From the IMG/VR virus record IMGVR_UViG_3300031759_000095, positions 1 through 33,670 of that record: a stretch of DNA of 33,670 nucleotides; one strand, 5' to 3'. The stretch's first letter is position 1. The number at the start of each line of letters is the position of its first letter. The notes beneath the pieces are model-generated. The model saw nothing but the letters and a program-made list of their open reading frames with translations. It did not search any database and was not told the DNA's origin. Shown here one piece after another: positions 1-8,040 of this stretch. The translations under genes and the position numbers were made by a program. The stretch is from a virus.

Positions 1-835
1 TTGTATTCCCGTTATATCCGCAACCCGGAGGCTTTTTGTTCCAGATTGCCTGTGCAATAGCAGAGGAGGAACCACCACCAACCGAAACAACCATTGAATG
101 AGCAGCGATTGAATAGCTAGTGGATCCGTAGCTGATTGCAGTTCCTGAAGGATTATCGACCACTACGGCCTGAAGGACATTAGGAACCGCCAGCACTGAA
201 GCAAGGATTGCTTGAATAGAATTGACTGCATTCACTGCAACGCTGTTTTGCCTTCTGGCTTCAAATGCTGCTCTACTTTCTACCGCATTTCCAAGCGTTC
301 CAGCCGTTGAGTTGTATACCGTATCCCAGCCAGCAACAGCGGTATAAATTTTAATCAATGCTCCAACGTTGCAAGCAATCGCGCCAGTGGTTTGGTTCTG
401 GAATGTTCCAACGATGTTCCCGCTGGCTGGAATGGTTACTGAAGCCGTGAGGCTGTAAAGGTATCCATTAGTATCCTGAGCGATAGATCCAGCAGGGATC
501 ACGGTTCCCACCGCTCCTGTGCAAGTTGCCTGAACAACGGTTCCTGCTGCCTGAATGCGAGTCATGAAATAAATGTAACCAATAGCATCCTGCCAAATGC
601 CAGAGGCAAAGGCTGGATTTACCTGATTGGCAATATAAGCAATTTCATTGTTTTTCTCGCCAATGATGGCCGTTTCAGATTGAGCAAGTTGGCCTTGTGG
701 GGTTGTAAGCTGCGAGTTAACGCCACCACCAAAGGCAACGTTAATGTCTGTTTGAACTCCTGTAAGGATGGCCTGTTCTGTAGGGAGAACAGGGGCTCCA
801 TTGACCCATGTAATAGCAGGAACGTTTGTGGTCAT
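1..835 (-). CDS. Baseplate J-like protein (C-terminus cut by window edge)
   Basis: This is an open reading frame without a stop that runs off the left edge, so about 278 N-terminal residues are present. The translation starts MTTNVPAITWVNGAPVLPTE and contains the segments VESRAAFEARRQNSVAVNAV and LASVLAVPNVLQAVVVDNPS. That pattern is typical of the Mu gp47 / P2 gpJ baseplate wedge family, whose members link the central baseplate to the tail fibres. The ATG lies 3 nt past the TAA of the gp25-like gene, with GAGG about 7 nt upstream, so translation is probably coupled. Its position as the last visible gene of the baseplate cluster fits the usual order spike, gp25-like, J. Family assignment is by recognition of sequence style and gene order. 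The C-terminal part cannot be assessed. Confidence 0.85.
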   Translation of the reverse strand, partial: MTTNVPAITWVNGAPVLPTEQAILTGVQTDINVAFGGGVNSQLTTPQGQLAQSETAIIGEKNNEIAYIANQVNPAFASGIWQDAIGYIYFMTRIQAAGTVVQATCTGAVGTVIPAGSIAQDTNGYLYSLTASVTIPASGNIVGTFQNQTTGAIACNVGALIKIYTAVAGWDTVYNSTAGTLGNAVESRAAFEARRQNSVAVNAVNSIQAILASVLAVPNVLQAVVVDNPSGTAISYGSTSYSIAAHSMVVSVGGGSSSAIAQAIWNKKPPGCGYNGNT

Positions 836-838
836 TTA

Positions 839-1207
839 TTAGCCTCCGAAAGCGACATTGTTAGCCACTCCATCCGTATCAATGAATTCAATTTGACCCG
901 CCAATGATCGGTTCTGGAATTTTGTAAAGTTTACCTGCACTTCAGCAACATCAGGAACAAGCAAAGCTTCAGTTTGCATTTGCTGTGCAATGTAAGACAA
1001 GGGGGGGAATTCTCCAAGGATATCCTGCCAATAGGGAAGCCCCAAATTGGTGTTGTACCAGCATTCACCGAGAAAAGTTCGAGTAGCCGAGGCTACATCT
1101 TGAGCGATAGCATAGGGAGCGCCAGCAAGCGCAATGTTTCCATTAGCATCGAGAACCAAATCCCAAGCTGTTTGATCGAGTAAAAGCGTATTGTGAATGA
1201 TCGTCAT
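839..1207 (-). CDS. Baseplate wedge protein, gp25 / GpW-like
   Basis: This 122-aa protein matches the size and style of the T4 gp25 / P2 W / Mu gp46 family, a small wedge subunit that initiates sheath polymerisation on the baseplate. The N-terminal half has the typical run of a short strand, DANGNIALAGAPYAIAQDVA, followed by a helix ending in the GECWYNTNLGLPYWQDILGE segment. The aromatic 'W(Y)N...G(L)PYW' pattern is a hallmark of these proteins. The C-terminal half, VAEVQVNFTKF, is the strand region. It overlaps the spike gene upstream by an ATGA junction and lies 3 nt from the J-like gene downstream, consistent with one translationally coupled baseplate operon. Confidence 0.85.
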   Translation of the reverse strand: MTIIHNTLLLDQTAWDLVLDANGNIALAGAPYAIAQDVASATRTFLGECWYNTNLGLPYWQDILGEFPPLSYIAQQMQTEALLVPDVAEVQVNFTKFQNRSLAGQIEFIDTDGVANNVAFGG

Positions 1208-1890
1208 ACTGGTTGCCCCGTATTGCTTCCACCAGATTGAACGCCAGAATGAACGTGAGTGTGGAGGCTCGTTCCCTGACCTTTAACATCACCCGTTGCC
1301 GTAAAGGATCCAGTATGGGACCAAGTACCGCTTGAGCTAATGTTTGGTGCAGTTATTGTAACTTGAGTAGGGGAAAGGATCGTGATTCCCGCGCTGTTAA
1401 ATTGGACATATTGAGTTGGAGCAAGCCCAATCATGGTCATCAAGTAGACGATATCGGACATATCATTTTTGCGATTTGAACCGGGGGCAGAAGTAAAGTT
1501 GTTCCCAGTTTGAGGATTGATGCTGTTTCCAACATTCTGCACTGTGGAAATGTCTCGATCACAAACTACTGCAAGCCCAATGTCATTCACTATAGGGTCA
1601 ATGATTATTCCATTGGCCCCGCCCTGAATCCTCATGTATGGAACGTTATAGATCACGCCGTGAGGCCATGAATTGCCGTTGCCGTCTACTGCATTGACTA
1701 GGGGCTGGATGTTTACCGTTCCAACCGGGGACAGTCCTCCAGAGTTTGAAACTGCCAATACCTGCACTGGCATGGCTGTCCGAACGCCAGCCAGAGCGCT
1801 TCGGATCATGTAATTAAGACGAGCAACTTCCGAAGCTGCATCAGCAGCAACGTAGTTTGTTTGGACTTGCTGATTAGTTGGGGCTGACAT
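1204..1890 (-). CDS. Baseplate spike / assembly protein V-like (Gp138-type N-terminus)
   Basis: This 228-aa protein is the probable membrane-piercing tail spike. Residues 15-130 resemble the Gp138-type OB-fold domain (TAMPVQVLAVSN, then GNSWPHGVIYNVPY and NDIGLAVVCDRDIS). Residues 165-205 form a short repetitive beta-helix-like region (ITILSPTQVTITAPNISSSG). The C terminus has HTHVHSG and then GSNTGQPV. A His-x-His motif close to the tip is how many phage spikes bind an iron ion. The gene lies between the hub gene (17-nt overlap) and the gp25-like gene (ATGA overlap), exactly where contractile-tail phages keep gpV. The role is strongly supported; metal binding is inferred from the HxH motif. 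Confidence 0.85.
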   Translation of the reverse strand: MSAPTNQQVQTNYVAADAASEVARLNYMIRSALAGVRTAMPVQVLAVSNSGGLSPVGTVNIQPLVNAVDGNGNSWPHGVIYNVPYMRIQGGANGIIIDPIVNDIGLAVVCDRDISTVQNVGNSINPQTGNNFTSAPGSNRKNDMSDIVYLMTMIGLAPTQYVQFNSAGITILSPTQVTITAPNISSSGTWSHTGSFTATGDVKGQGTSLHTHVHSGVQSGGSNTGQPV

Positions 1891-2737
1891 GAGGAGGAGA
1901 TGATAATTTTACAGTTGTAAACCAAGGGCCATCAGGAGTCAAAGTGCTAAGCTCATGGGTTGACTCGATAATGGGCCAAGTGCCGTTAGATTTTGGAATG
2001 TCAGAAGTTAGCTTGACCGCCCGACCATTGGTGGCCGTAGGGTTAAATTCAGTCTTCACAATAAAACCTGACTCCCAATAAGATGGATATCCAACCATTC
2101 CGGTTGTTGGCCCTATTTCTACAATCGTATCGTCGCATACGCCATAGTTTGGCCAGATAGTGACCTGATTATTTTCGAATTTGACTGGGAACCGAGCAGC
2201 TCTAGCAACCGTTGAAATCTGATCTATGACAGAACCATAGACATATTGATTTTGAAGTACGGCATGAGCTTTTTTCTGGTAGTTCACAAACGTCCAAGGA
2301 CCGCCTAACTGTTTGACGAGAGCCTCAATAATGTCCTCTGCGTTTTGGTCTCCGGGATAAGTGTTTGCAGCGTTTGCATTGCCTTTAGGGAAAAATCCAG
2401 CCTGAGCTGCACAAGTGAAGGAAATCTCTGGTTGGTGCGAAAAGTCCATATAGCTCTTGAATATGGTTCCCGAGAAAACTTGATTCATAGCCCCGTCTTG
2501 GTTCCCCGCATAAACAATGACGGATTGTTCTTGCAGGGTTACAAATGAAGCGCCAGTACTTGAGTAAGTGTTCATCTGATCGAGCGTCATACCAAAAACT
2601 TTGAGCTGCAATTGACCCCAAGCAGTTTGACCTCCGGGATTGGTAATTGTGGCTAAGCATTTGATATTCTGCAAAAAAAGCGGAGTCTGGTTTGGTGTAT
2701 TAAATACCAAATCAATTTGTCGAAAAGCAAAACTCAT
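1874..2737 (-). CDS. Baseplate hub protein (gp44/gpD-like)
   Basis: This 287-aa protein fits the tail hub family (T4 gp27 / P2 gpD / Mu gp44), which forms the trimeric ring between tube and spike. The N-terminal part describes a strand-rich domain (RQIDLVFNTP, then CLATITNPGGQTAWGQLQLK and VFSGTIFKSYMDFSHQPEIS). The middle has NAEDIIEALVKQLG and VIDQISTVARAARFPVKFEN, a typical hub helix-strand motif, followed by VTIWPNY. The C terminus, ESTHELSTLTPDGPWFTTVK, is the usual closing strand. It overlaps the plug gene by 4 nt and the spike gene by 17 nt. No lysozyme domain is present; the only muralytic domain visible in the tail genes is in the tape measure. Confidence 0.75.
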   Translation of the reverse strand: MSFAFRQIDLVFNTPNQTPLFLQNIKCLATITNPGGQTAWGQLQLKVFGMTLDQMNTYSSTGASFVTLQEQSVIVYAGNQDGAMNQVFSGTIFKSYMDFSHQPEISFTCAAQAGFFPKGNANAANTYPGDQNAEDIIEALVKQLGGPWTFVNYQKKAHAVLQNQYVYGSVIDQISTVARAARFPVKFENNQVTIWPNYGVCDDTIVEIGPTTGMVGYPSYWESGFIVKTEFNPTATNGRAVKLTSDIPKSNGTWPIIESTHELSTLTPDGPWFTTVKLSSPPHVSPN

Positions 2738-3027
2738 GATTCGTACACCAAAAGATAACGAGACCCAAGGCCCGTGTAGTATGGATCGCTTGTACCTTGC
2801 GTATCAACAAATGCAAGCTGTCCCCCAAATCCATAATAAGCTTCTCGAACAAGACCGACCAAGTTCAAACAAAGCACCGTATTGACGCAAGTACTGTTGT
2901 TCACGGTCATATCGAAATAAAGGCCGTTGCTTTTTTGATAGAGCGTTATGGCGCAATTTTGCCCACCAAGCTGAATAGTAAAAGTCTGAGCTGCAACTGA
3001 AGTGATAGGAACTATTTGGATCGTCAT
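2734..3027 (-). CDS. Baseplate plug protein, Pam3 gp18-like
   Basis: This small protein (97 aa) resembles the baseplate plug domain first defined structurally in the cyanophage Pam3. The pattern is an N-terminal IVPITSVAAQTFTIQLGGQ, a YFDMTVN strand, and a C-terminal DPYYTGLGSRYLLVYES. The recurring 'G..Y.L.Y' ending is typical. Such a plug is thought to sit inside the baseplate hub and close the tube until contraction. It overlaps both the Dit-like gene upstream and the hub gene downstream by 4 nt (ATGA). Assignment rests on sequence style and on its conserved place between the Dit-like gene and the hub. Confidence 0.7.
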   Translation of the reverse strand: MTIQIVPITSVAAQTFTIQLGGQNCAITLYQKSNGLYFDMTVNNSTCVNTVLCLNLVGLVREAYYGFGGQLAFVDTQGTSDPYYTGLGSRYLLVYES

Positions 3028-3662
3028 TGAATGTTCCCCGCACTGGTTGAACTCACTCCATTAGCTGCGTTTTGCGCCGTTGGTTCTTGTGGCGATACTT
3101 GGCCGTTCGAAGTTGGGGCTTCTCCATCAGGTTGAGCGGTTGGAGCGCTAGACGTTACGATTCTCACCCACTGGAACCAAAGTTTAGCAATGATTAAGGT
3201 TGCGCCATTTCGAGCTTCGCGCCTGTAATCGACATGAACAAGGTTAACGCTTGTATAGGTCTTCCCCGGAGTCTGAATGTCCAAAAGCGTTAATGAGGTC
3301 AGAAGCTGATTCAAAGTGTTGATGAAGTTATCCTTTTGCATGGGACCATTTCCGCTGCAAGTAACAGTTACTCTGATTTCATAAGGCAAGCTGACCTTGT
3401 TGTAGCTGGCAAATGCTCCAGCCTGTAATGGATAAATAGGAATCTTCTGATCTTGCTTGAATTCAAAGTCAACAAATGAATCTGGAACCAATACAACCGT
3501 TTCGGTTTCATTGTCGATGATTGCCCATTGCTGCCCAAATAAGTCAGTAGGAAGAAACTGAGCAACAACCGCCAAAGCAGCGCCTACATATTGAGCGCCA
3601 GTTCTGCTTAGAGGCGGGACTCCGGGAAGCGGAGGAACGTTAGGATAAGGGATAAGTGGCAT
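3024..3662 (-). CDS. Dit-like baseplate/tail protein
   Basis: This 212-aa protein lies directly after the tape-measure gene (TAATG overlap) and before the plug and hub. The body (residues 25-165) is beta-rich, with WAIIDNETETVVLVPDSFVD, FEFKQDQKIPIYPLQAGAFA and a strand IRVTVTCSG. The segment after it, NFINTLNQLLTSLTLLDIQ, is a helix. This is how Dit-like N-terminal domains of contractile and non-contractile tails look; they form a ring around the end of the tube. Both termini are low complexity: a Pro-rich start (PNVPPLPGVPPL) and a Ser/Thr/Gln/Pro-rich tail of about 45 residues that is probably disordered. The position strongly supports a baseplate-tube adaptor; the family name is less certain. 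Confidence 0.65.
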   Translation of the reverse strand: MPLIPYPNVPPLPGVPPLSRTGAQYVGAALAVVAQFLPTDLFGQQWAIIDNETETVVLVPDSFVDFEFKQDQKIPIYPLQAGAFASYNKVSLPYEIRVTVTCSGNGPMQKDNFINTLNQLLTSLTLLDIQTPGKTYTSVNLVHVDYRREARNGATLIIAKLWFQWVRIVTSSAPTAQPDGEAPTSNGQVSPQEPTAQNAANGVSSTSAGNIQ

Positions 3663-5500
3663 TATCTAGGCCCCTGCATTCCAGCGTTGACAATTTGATT
3701 AGTTTTTATGCTTTCGCCAATGTCTTTGGCAATACCCTTGGCATCAATCGCTTGCGTGTTTACATCTATTTTCCCAATGTTGGTCTCAATAATCGTACTT
3801 CCACCTCTTCCTGAATTGGGAATCATTGAAGATGCTCCAAGTGGCATATTTGGCATGGATTGGGTGATATTTGAAAGATTCATTATCGAGTGCAGAATGG
3901 ATTGACCAGCTCGGTTGTTGGCATCAATCGCCATTTGACCGTAGCCTTTCCAGTCAGAAACTGACCGCTCCCAAAATCTATTAAGAAGCGCTTTTTCTGA
4001 AGGCTTACCTGCCGATTCTGGTCCGGGCTCAGTCGCTCCAATAGGAGTACCCAAGGGCAATGGCTTGAAATTAGAAGCGCCAGAGGTAGGAATTCCTTGA
4101 TGATATTTTTTAAGATATTCCTTAGTTTCTGGGTATGCGTTTTCCAAGCCGACACGATCTAAATTCCCCTCTCCCATGTTGTAAGCAGCAACAGCCTTAT
4201 CAACATCACGAGAATAATACTTCATCAAGTTGGACATTTTCTTAGCTGCAGCTTCGGATGACTTCTCAAAGTCAAAAGTATCTTCACGGCTAAGACCATA
4301 TTCGGCTGCAGTGCTTGGCATAAATTGAAAGTGTCCAGTAGCTCCTTTTGGAGATACCATCTTTTCACCACGCCCAGACTCAAGTGCCCAAATCTTGTCC
4401 AGCATCCCGGATGGAAGATTGTATTTAGACTCTAAGTCGCTCAAACTTTTTGCTTGTTCAGGAGTGCCTCCTCTTGGCTGCATTCTCTCCCGTTCTTTTT
4501 GGAGAATCTCTTTTTCTCCCTCATTTAACTCTCCAGAATGAAAGATAAGTTCAGCCGTCCCCAAAGATTTGAGCATCCACTTAGGAGCAGCAAGCCCCAA
4601 TAGCTTCATCGCGCCCGTGAGAGACCCAATGGCAGCAGCAAATGCAAGAGTAGTGGTGAGGCCACCATTTAGAGTTTTGTCCCATTCTACGAACAACCGG
4701 AGACTTGCTTCTGTTAGCTTGGCTAACTCCATCATGGATGGATTAAGTTGATCTGTTATCTCATTCTTCGCAGCATCCATTGCTCGTGAAACATCACCCC
4801 ATTTCTTTTGGAGCGCTGCTGCTGCTTCAGTGTTTTTATTAGTAACTCCAGAGCCTTTCTCAGCCTCTTGGTAAAGGCTTTGCACTGAAGCCGAGCCTTC
4901 TTTAAGAACCATGAACAATTCGCGGTTTACGCCGATTGCCTGAGCTTGCAAGAATGCAGTCTCTTCGCCGTAAGTGTCGGTGAATTTTTTAATGGCATCG
5001 GCCAGTTTTAGTACATCGACCTTCTGGGTTTTAATGTCTACAGCATCAGTAGCCCCAAGAATGGCCAAAGGCTTGAGGATTGCTGCATCGCCAAATTGAA
5101 CAGCGGATAATCCTTGCTTGATGCTTTGCATTGAGCCTTGAAAGTCGGAAGCATCGCCACCAACTGATTTCATGACTTGGCCCCAAGCATCCAATTCCGT
5201 AGCTGACATTTTGAACAGTTGAGCTGTCCTGCCAATGTTTGCGTTGGTTGTGGTCGTATCCTTGATTATGTCCTTAAAGCCAGTCATCCCGACGATAGCT
5301 GTGCCTAAAGAGAGCAGAGCGTCACGGGTTTTTGTAAACCCATCACCGAGGTCGTTTACTCCTCGCTGGGTATTCTTGAAGGTTTTGGTAGATTGATCGT
5401 CGAACTTCCGAAGCTGATCGACTGACTTTTTTTGTGCAGTGCTGAACTTGGACGTATCCAGCCCAAGCTCAATCATTAAACTGTCAATAACCGTTGCCAT
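3662..5500 (-). CDS. Tail tape measure protein with lytic transglycosylase domain
   Basis: This 612-aa protein combines an N-terminal tape-measure part with a C-terminal peptidoglycan-cleaving domain. Residues 1-330 are helical, with an early DTSKFSTAQKKSVDQLRKFD typical of tape measures, and a hydrophobic stretch around LAFAAAIGSLTGAMKLLGLA. Residues about 355-470 are an SLT-type transglycosylase: ALESGRG carries the probable catalytic Glu374, followed by KGATGHFQFMPSTAAEYGLS and KAVAAYNMGEGNLDRV, the GxxGxxQxMP and AYNxG motifs of this fold. The enzyme would open the cell wall locally during DNA injection. The gene begins 1 nt after the stop of the frameshifted chaperone. At 612 aa it implies a short tail. 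Confidence 0.9.
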   Translation of the reverse strand: MATVIDSLMIELGLDTSKFSTAQKKSVDQLRKFDDQSTKTFKNTQRGVNDLGDGFTKTRDALLSLGTAIVGMTGFKDIIKDTTTTNANIGRTAQLFKMSATELDAWGQVMKSVGGDASDFQGSMQSIKQGLSAVQFGDAAILKPLAILGATDAVDIKTQKVDVLKLADAIKKFTDTYGEETAFLQAQAIGVNRELFMVLKEGSASVQSLYQEAEKGSGVTNKNTEAAAALQKKWGDVSRAMDAAKNEITDQLNPSMMELAKLTEASLRLFVEWDKTLNGGLTTTLAFAAAIGSLTGAMKLLGLAAPKWMLKSLGTAELIFHSGELNEGEKEILQKERERMQPRGGTPEQAKSLSDLESKYNLPSGMLDKIWALESGRGEKMVSPKGATGHFQFMPSTAAEYGLSREDTFDFEKSSEAAAKKMSNLMKYYSRDVDKAVAAYNMGEGNLDRVGLENAYPETKEYLKKYHQGIPTSGASNFKPLPLGTPIGATEPGPESAGKPSEKALLNRFWERSVSDWKGYGQMAIDANNRAGQSILHSIMNLSNITQSMPNMPLGASSMIPNSGRGGSTIIETNIGKIDVNTQAIDAKGIAKDIGESIKTNQIVNAGMQGPR

Positions 5501-6096
5501 TTATGCTTGACTCGCTAAGTTTGCGTTATGTCTATCAATGGCGTTGATTTCAAGGAGAATCCATAAGTCCTCAACACCATAAACGGTATCAAGCTCATGG
5601 AGTGTTGCAAGCCTTGCCGAGATAACCGTTGCTATCGTTTGTGGCGTGGCTTGATATTCGATGAGCCGATTGTTGCGCTTCCCTGTGCTTCTGATTCCGA
5701 AGTCGATTCTTTTGCGTCTAAAAAAAAATCCGTGTGAAGATCAAAAACAGCCTTCCGTAAGGCTAATCGGGTCTTCACTTCTTCAATATCATCTTCAATC
5801 AATACACGTTTAATGTTGGGGGAGGGAACTACCTGAATACAACCCATCATTTCATCCAGAAGAGGCTTTGCAGCCTCAAATGGAATTTTGAGAAGATTCA
5901 AGTAGCCCACCGCTAGGAGCCCCGCCATTCCCTGAGCTGCTAAATGGTCTGGGATTTCAATCCCAGAGTTACCGATAGCAAGAATAAGCTTAAAAGCCCA
6001 ATTCTCAGCCTGTGAAGCGGACATTTCGGTAATGTGGAATTGCTTCCCTGCATCGCGCCCGAAGTCCGCTGTGAATGACGTTTCCTTTCTAGCCAT
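5501..6096 (-). CDS. Tail assembly chaperone, -1 frameshift fusion product
   Basis: A second reading frame continues from the chaperone ORF and is open down to a TAA at 5501-5503, directly next to the tape-measure ATG. It has no ATG of its own, so it needs a frameshift. A -1 slip at the T TTT TTA heptamer (5719-5725, minus strand) joins the first 126 residues to 72 new ones, for a 198-aa product. The extension reads RRKRIDFGIRSTG, then NNRLIEYQATPQTIATVISA, RLATLHELDTVYGVEDLWIL and LEINAIDRHNANLASQA. The 'GVEDLWxLLEINAIDRHN' style is known from T-type extensions of tail chaperones (lambda gpG/gpGT, P2 E/E+E'). The short and long forms normally coat the tape measure at a fixed ratio. Frameshifting is inferred, not measured. 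Confidence 0.85.
5632..6096 (-). CDS. Tail assembly chaperone, unshifted (G-type) product
   Basis: The unshifted product is 154 aa when started at MARKETSFTADFGRDAGKQF (ATG 6094-6096). A longer start at 6129 exists but lies inside the tube gene, whereas the chosen one comes just after the tube stop and gives the usual family N terminus ('ARK...GRDAGK.F.ITEM.A.QAENWA'). The body IPDHLAAQGMAGLLAVGYLN is helical. After the slippery codons the frame reads LDAKESTSESEAQGSATIGS and ends in a polar tail that lacks homologue-like character. It sits between tube and tape measure, the standard place of these chaperones. The longer frameshift product is annotated separately. Confidence 0.85.
   Translation of the reverse strand: MARKETSFTADFGRDAGKQFHITEMSASQAENWAFKLILAIGNSGIEIPDHLAAQGMAGLLAVGYLNLLKIPFEAAKPLLDEMMGCIQVVPSPNIKRVLIEDDIEEVKTRLALRKAVFDLHTDFFLDAKESTSESEAQGSATIGSSNIKPRHKR
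5719..5725 (-). promoter_or_regulatory. Ribosomal slippery site T TTT TTA
   Basis: The minus strand reads GAT TTT TTT TTA GAC in the chaperone frame, with nine consecutive T residues (plus-strand A5720-A5728). The last seven bases form T TTT TTA, the same heptamer used by HIV-1 gag-pol. Slipping one base back leads into the 72-codon extension frame. The position, about 85% along the short ORF, matches tail-chaperone frameshift sites in other phages. I did not identify a stimulatory pseudoknot by eye. Confidence 0.8.
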
Positions 6097-6098
6097 TT

Positions 6099-6530
6099 TT
6101 AGATTTGCCCACCAATAATACGTTGCCAAGTAATCTCATAAACAAGAGGTTCTAACGTCCGCTTAACACCTGGGAACGGAGTTGCAGAGGTCAAGAATCC
6201 GTTTACCAGAGTATAAACCATGCTCGTTGATGGAAGCGTGATTGATCCACTAGCAGAGAAAACATCAACTGCAGCGTCCTGAGCGTTGCGCCATGCGTCG
6301 AACAGGAACACGCTGGGGCTGTCTGCTTGAAGATGAATAGTCATCTTGTATGGGACAAACACCTTGCCAGCGCTCAGCTTGCCGTCTACGCCCATAAGGA
6401 CTTCTGACTGCTCTACAGCTTCACCCTCGAAAGCATCATCCACTGCAAAGCCTTGGATCGTCTGAGGGACCGGAAAGTAATTATTGACCGCTAACGAAAG
6501 GATAGCGTTTGCTGAGGTAATAGTTGCCAT
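6099..6530 (-). CDS. Tail tube protein
   Basis: This 143-aa protein follows the sheath gene and precedes the chaperone, the fixed position of the tail tube in contractile phages. The content is beta-rich with one helix: AVDDAFEGEAVEQSEVLMGV, GKVFVPYKMTIHLQADSPSV and FDAWRNAQDAA, then a last strand LEPLVYEITWQRIIGG. The phrase 'G.DG.L..G.V......I.L.ADSPS...FD.W' is common in KPP10-ORF10/DUF3277-like tube proteins that accompany DUF3383 sheaths. It would polymerise into the inner tube through which DNA passes. The tube role is well supported by order and length; the exact family is an educated assignment. Confidence 0.8.
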   Translation of the reverse strand: MATITSANAILSLAVNNYFPVPQTIQGFAVDDAFEGEAVEQSEVLMGVDGKLSAGKVFVPYKMTIHLQADSPSVFLFDAWRNAQDAAVDVFSASGSITLPSTSMVYTLVNGFLTSATPFPGVKRTLEPLVYEITWQRIIGGQI

Positions 6531-6541
6531 ATTTCAGTCCC

Positions 6542-8032
6542 TTATTGAATTGCGATTGAAGCCATAACGATCTGCTGAACCGCCTCACCATCCTGATAAT
6601 ACAGAGTGATTGGAGGAGATTGACGAGCAGCGCGGGTTTGAGCCGTTGCTGGCAGAATCTGCAGATAGTATCCCTGTGAGGCAATCGTTGGCGCAGCATT
6701 CACGCCAGTTGCAAACTGGATTTCTGCAGCCTGTGCAGCAGATACGTTGATTCCAGTTCTGATCGCGCCAAAGTTAATTGCTGAGTTGATTGGATCCTGT
6801 GCAGCAGCATAGATCAAGCCGTTACCCTGAGCATTGTAGGGAACTGCAGTTACCTGAGTCAGCAAGTTGACCATAGCCAACTGAAGGTTAGCATTGAGCC
6901 AAATCTGGTTCAGGTAAGTATCAGCCCAGAGCCACTTGCCAGAAACAGAGCCCGGAGCGAACCAGTTCTGATTATTGGCTGGGTTGTTGCTTCCCCAAGC
7001 ACCATAGCAGTTGTATCCATTCGAAAGGACTGCAGCGTATTGGGTAGAGTTCGTCACTGAAGGAACAAGTCCAGATTGTGACTTGAAGCAAAGCGTGGCT
7101 CTACCGTTCAAACGGGCAAAGTCAAGAGAAGCAGCATACCCACAAACAAAAGCAGCGTGAGTGTAATCACCAAAAATCGGGCAAGACCCAATAATCTGGT
7201 TCGTTTGCAGCCAATCGCCAAAGGTATTGGTTGTTGATGCGTTCAAAACATTAACGTCTGAATCTTGGCAAACGTACAAATAGCGAGGAGCTACTGAATT
7301 GCTCCATGTTGCAAATGCCTCTTTCTCAGTTAAAACAGCTTCCCATGCGGTCATGAAGCAAGCCCAGTTCTGATTGAGCTGCAATACGCTTGCCATAAAT
7401 GAAGCAGGTGTACCAGCAGCAGCGCCCTGAGACAGAGTTGCACCCGTTGCCTGAGTCAGCATCAAAGCAGTTGCAAGCGTTCCCGTTGTTGCATAGCTCA
7501 TGGTCTGCGTTGCGCCAGTGGTCGTTGTCGTAAACACAAATGAGCTTAATGTTGCATTGTAGGTAACGGTAAAGCCGGGGGACGTAAACGCTGCCTGAAT
7601 GATTGTTGCAGCATTGCTGAAGCTAGTTGCTGAGGTAAGATTGATCGTGCCTGATGTTTTAGCTACTCCAGCAACCGTAATGGTTAACGTACCCGTTAAA
7701 GCCTGAAGCTGACCAAGCGTCATAGACGCAAGTGAACCGCCCATCAGCCAGCCAGCAATTTCTGCTTCTGGATACTGCGTGAAATAGAGCGTTCCGGGCA
7801 GTGCTGTGCAATTCGTGAAGCCGTCAAAGTAAATGTTGGCAATTGCAGCTTCGGTTGAAGACGCGCCAAAATAACTCTGAACGCCAGCAGCGTTTGAAAA
7901 AGTCAAAATTGATCCATAAGGAGCTGAGACGTTTTGAGTAAGCACAAGACCGTTAAGATCGACTGCTTCTCCATTCGCGGACAGAACCGAAGGAACAACA
8001 TTGACAACTTGAGAAAAAGGAATGGTACTCAT
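6542..8032 (-). CDS. Tail sheath protein, DUF3383 family
   Basis: At 496 aa, starting MSTIPFSQVVNVVPSVLSAN, this matches the DUF3383 tail sheath family, whose members nearly always begin 'IP.S..V.V.P.VL..GG...DLNGL.L'. Residues 50-85 (YFGASSTEAAIANIYFDGFT) and 260-300 (GDWLQTNQIIGSCPIFGDYT) are further family landmarks. The C-terminal handshake strands include ILPATAQTRAARQSPPITLY followed by YQDGEAVQQIVMASIAIQ. A Thr/Ala-rich insertion around residues 115-205 looks like a surface domain. The contractile sheath makes this a myovirus. It is the best single marker of tail type in the window. Confidence 0.92.
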   Translation of the reverse strand: MSTIPFSQVVNVVPSVLSANGEAVDLNGLVLTQNVSAPYGSILTFSNAAGVQSYFGASSTEAAIANIYFDGFTNCTALPGTLYFTQYPEAEIAGWLMGGSLASMTLGQLQALTGTLTITVAGVAKTSGTINLTSATSFSNAATIIQAAFTSPGFTVTYNATLSSFVFTTTTTGATQTMSYATTGTLATALMLTQATGATLSQGAAAGTPASFMASVLQLNQNWACFMTAWEAVLTEKEAFATWSNSVAPRYLYVCQDSDVNVLNASTTNTFGDWLQTNQIIGSCPIFGDYTHAAFVCGYAASLDFARLNGRATLCFKSQSGLVPSVTNSTQYAAVLSNGYNCYGAWGSNNPANNQNWFAPGSVSGKWLWADTYLNQIWLNANLQLAMVNLLTQVTAVPYNAQGNGLIYAAAQDPINSAINFGAIRTGINVSAAQAAEIQFATGVNAAPTIASQGYYLQILPATAQTRAARQSPPITLYYQDGEAVQQIVMASIAIQ

Positions 8033-8040
8033 GAATTCTC

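Noticed and set aside
6097-6129. Upstream start that would lengthen the chaperone by 11 residues
   Set aside because: It lies inside the tube gene, and the family N terminus MARKETSF begins at the downstream ATG.
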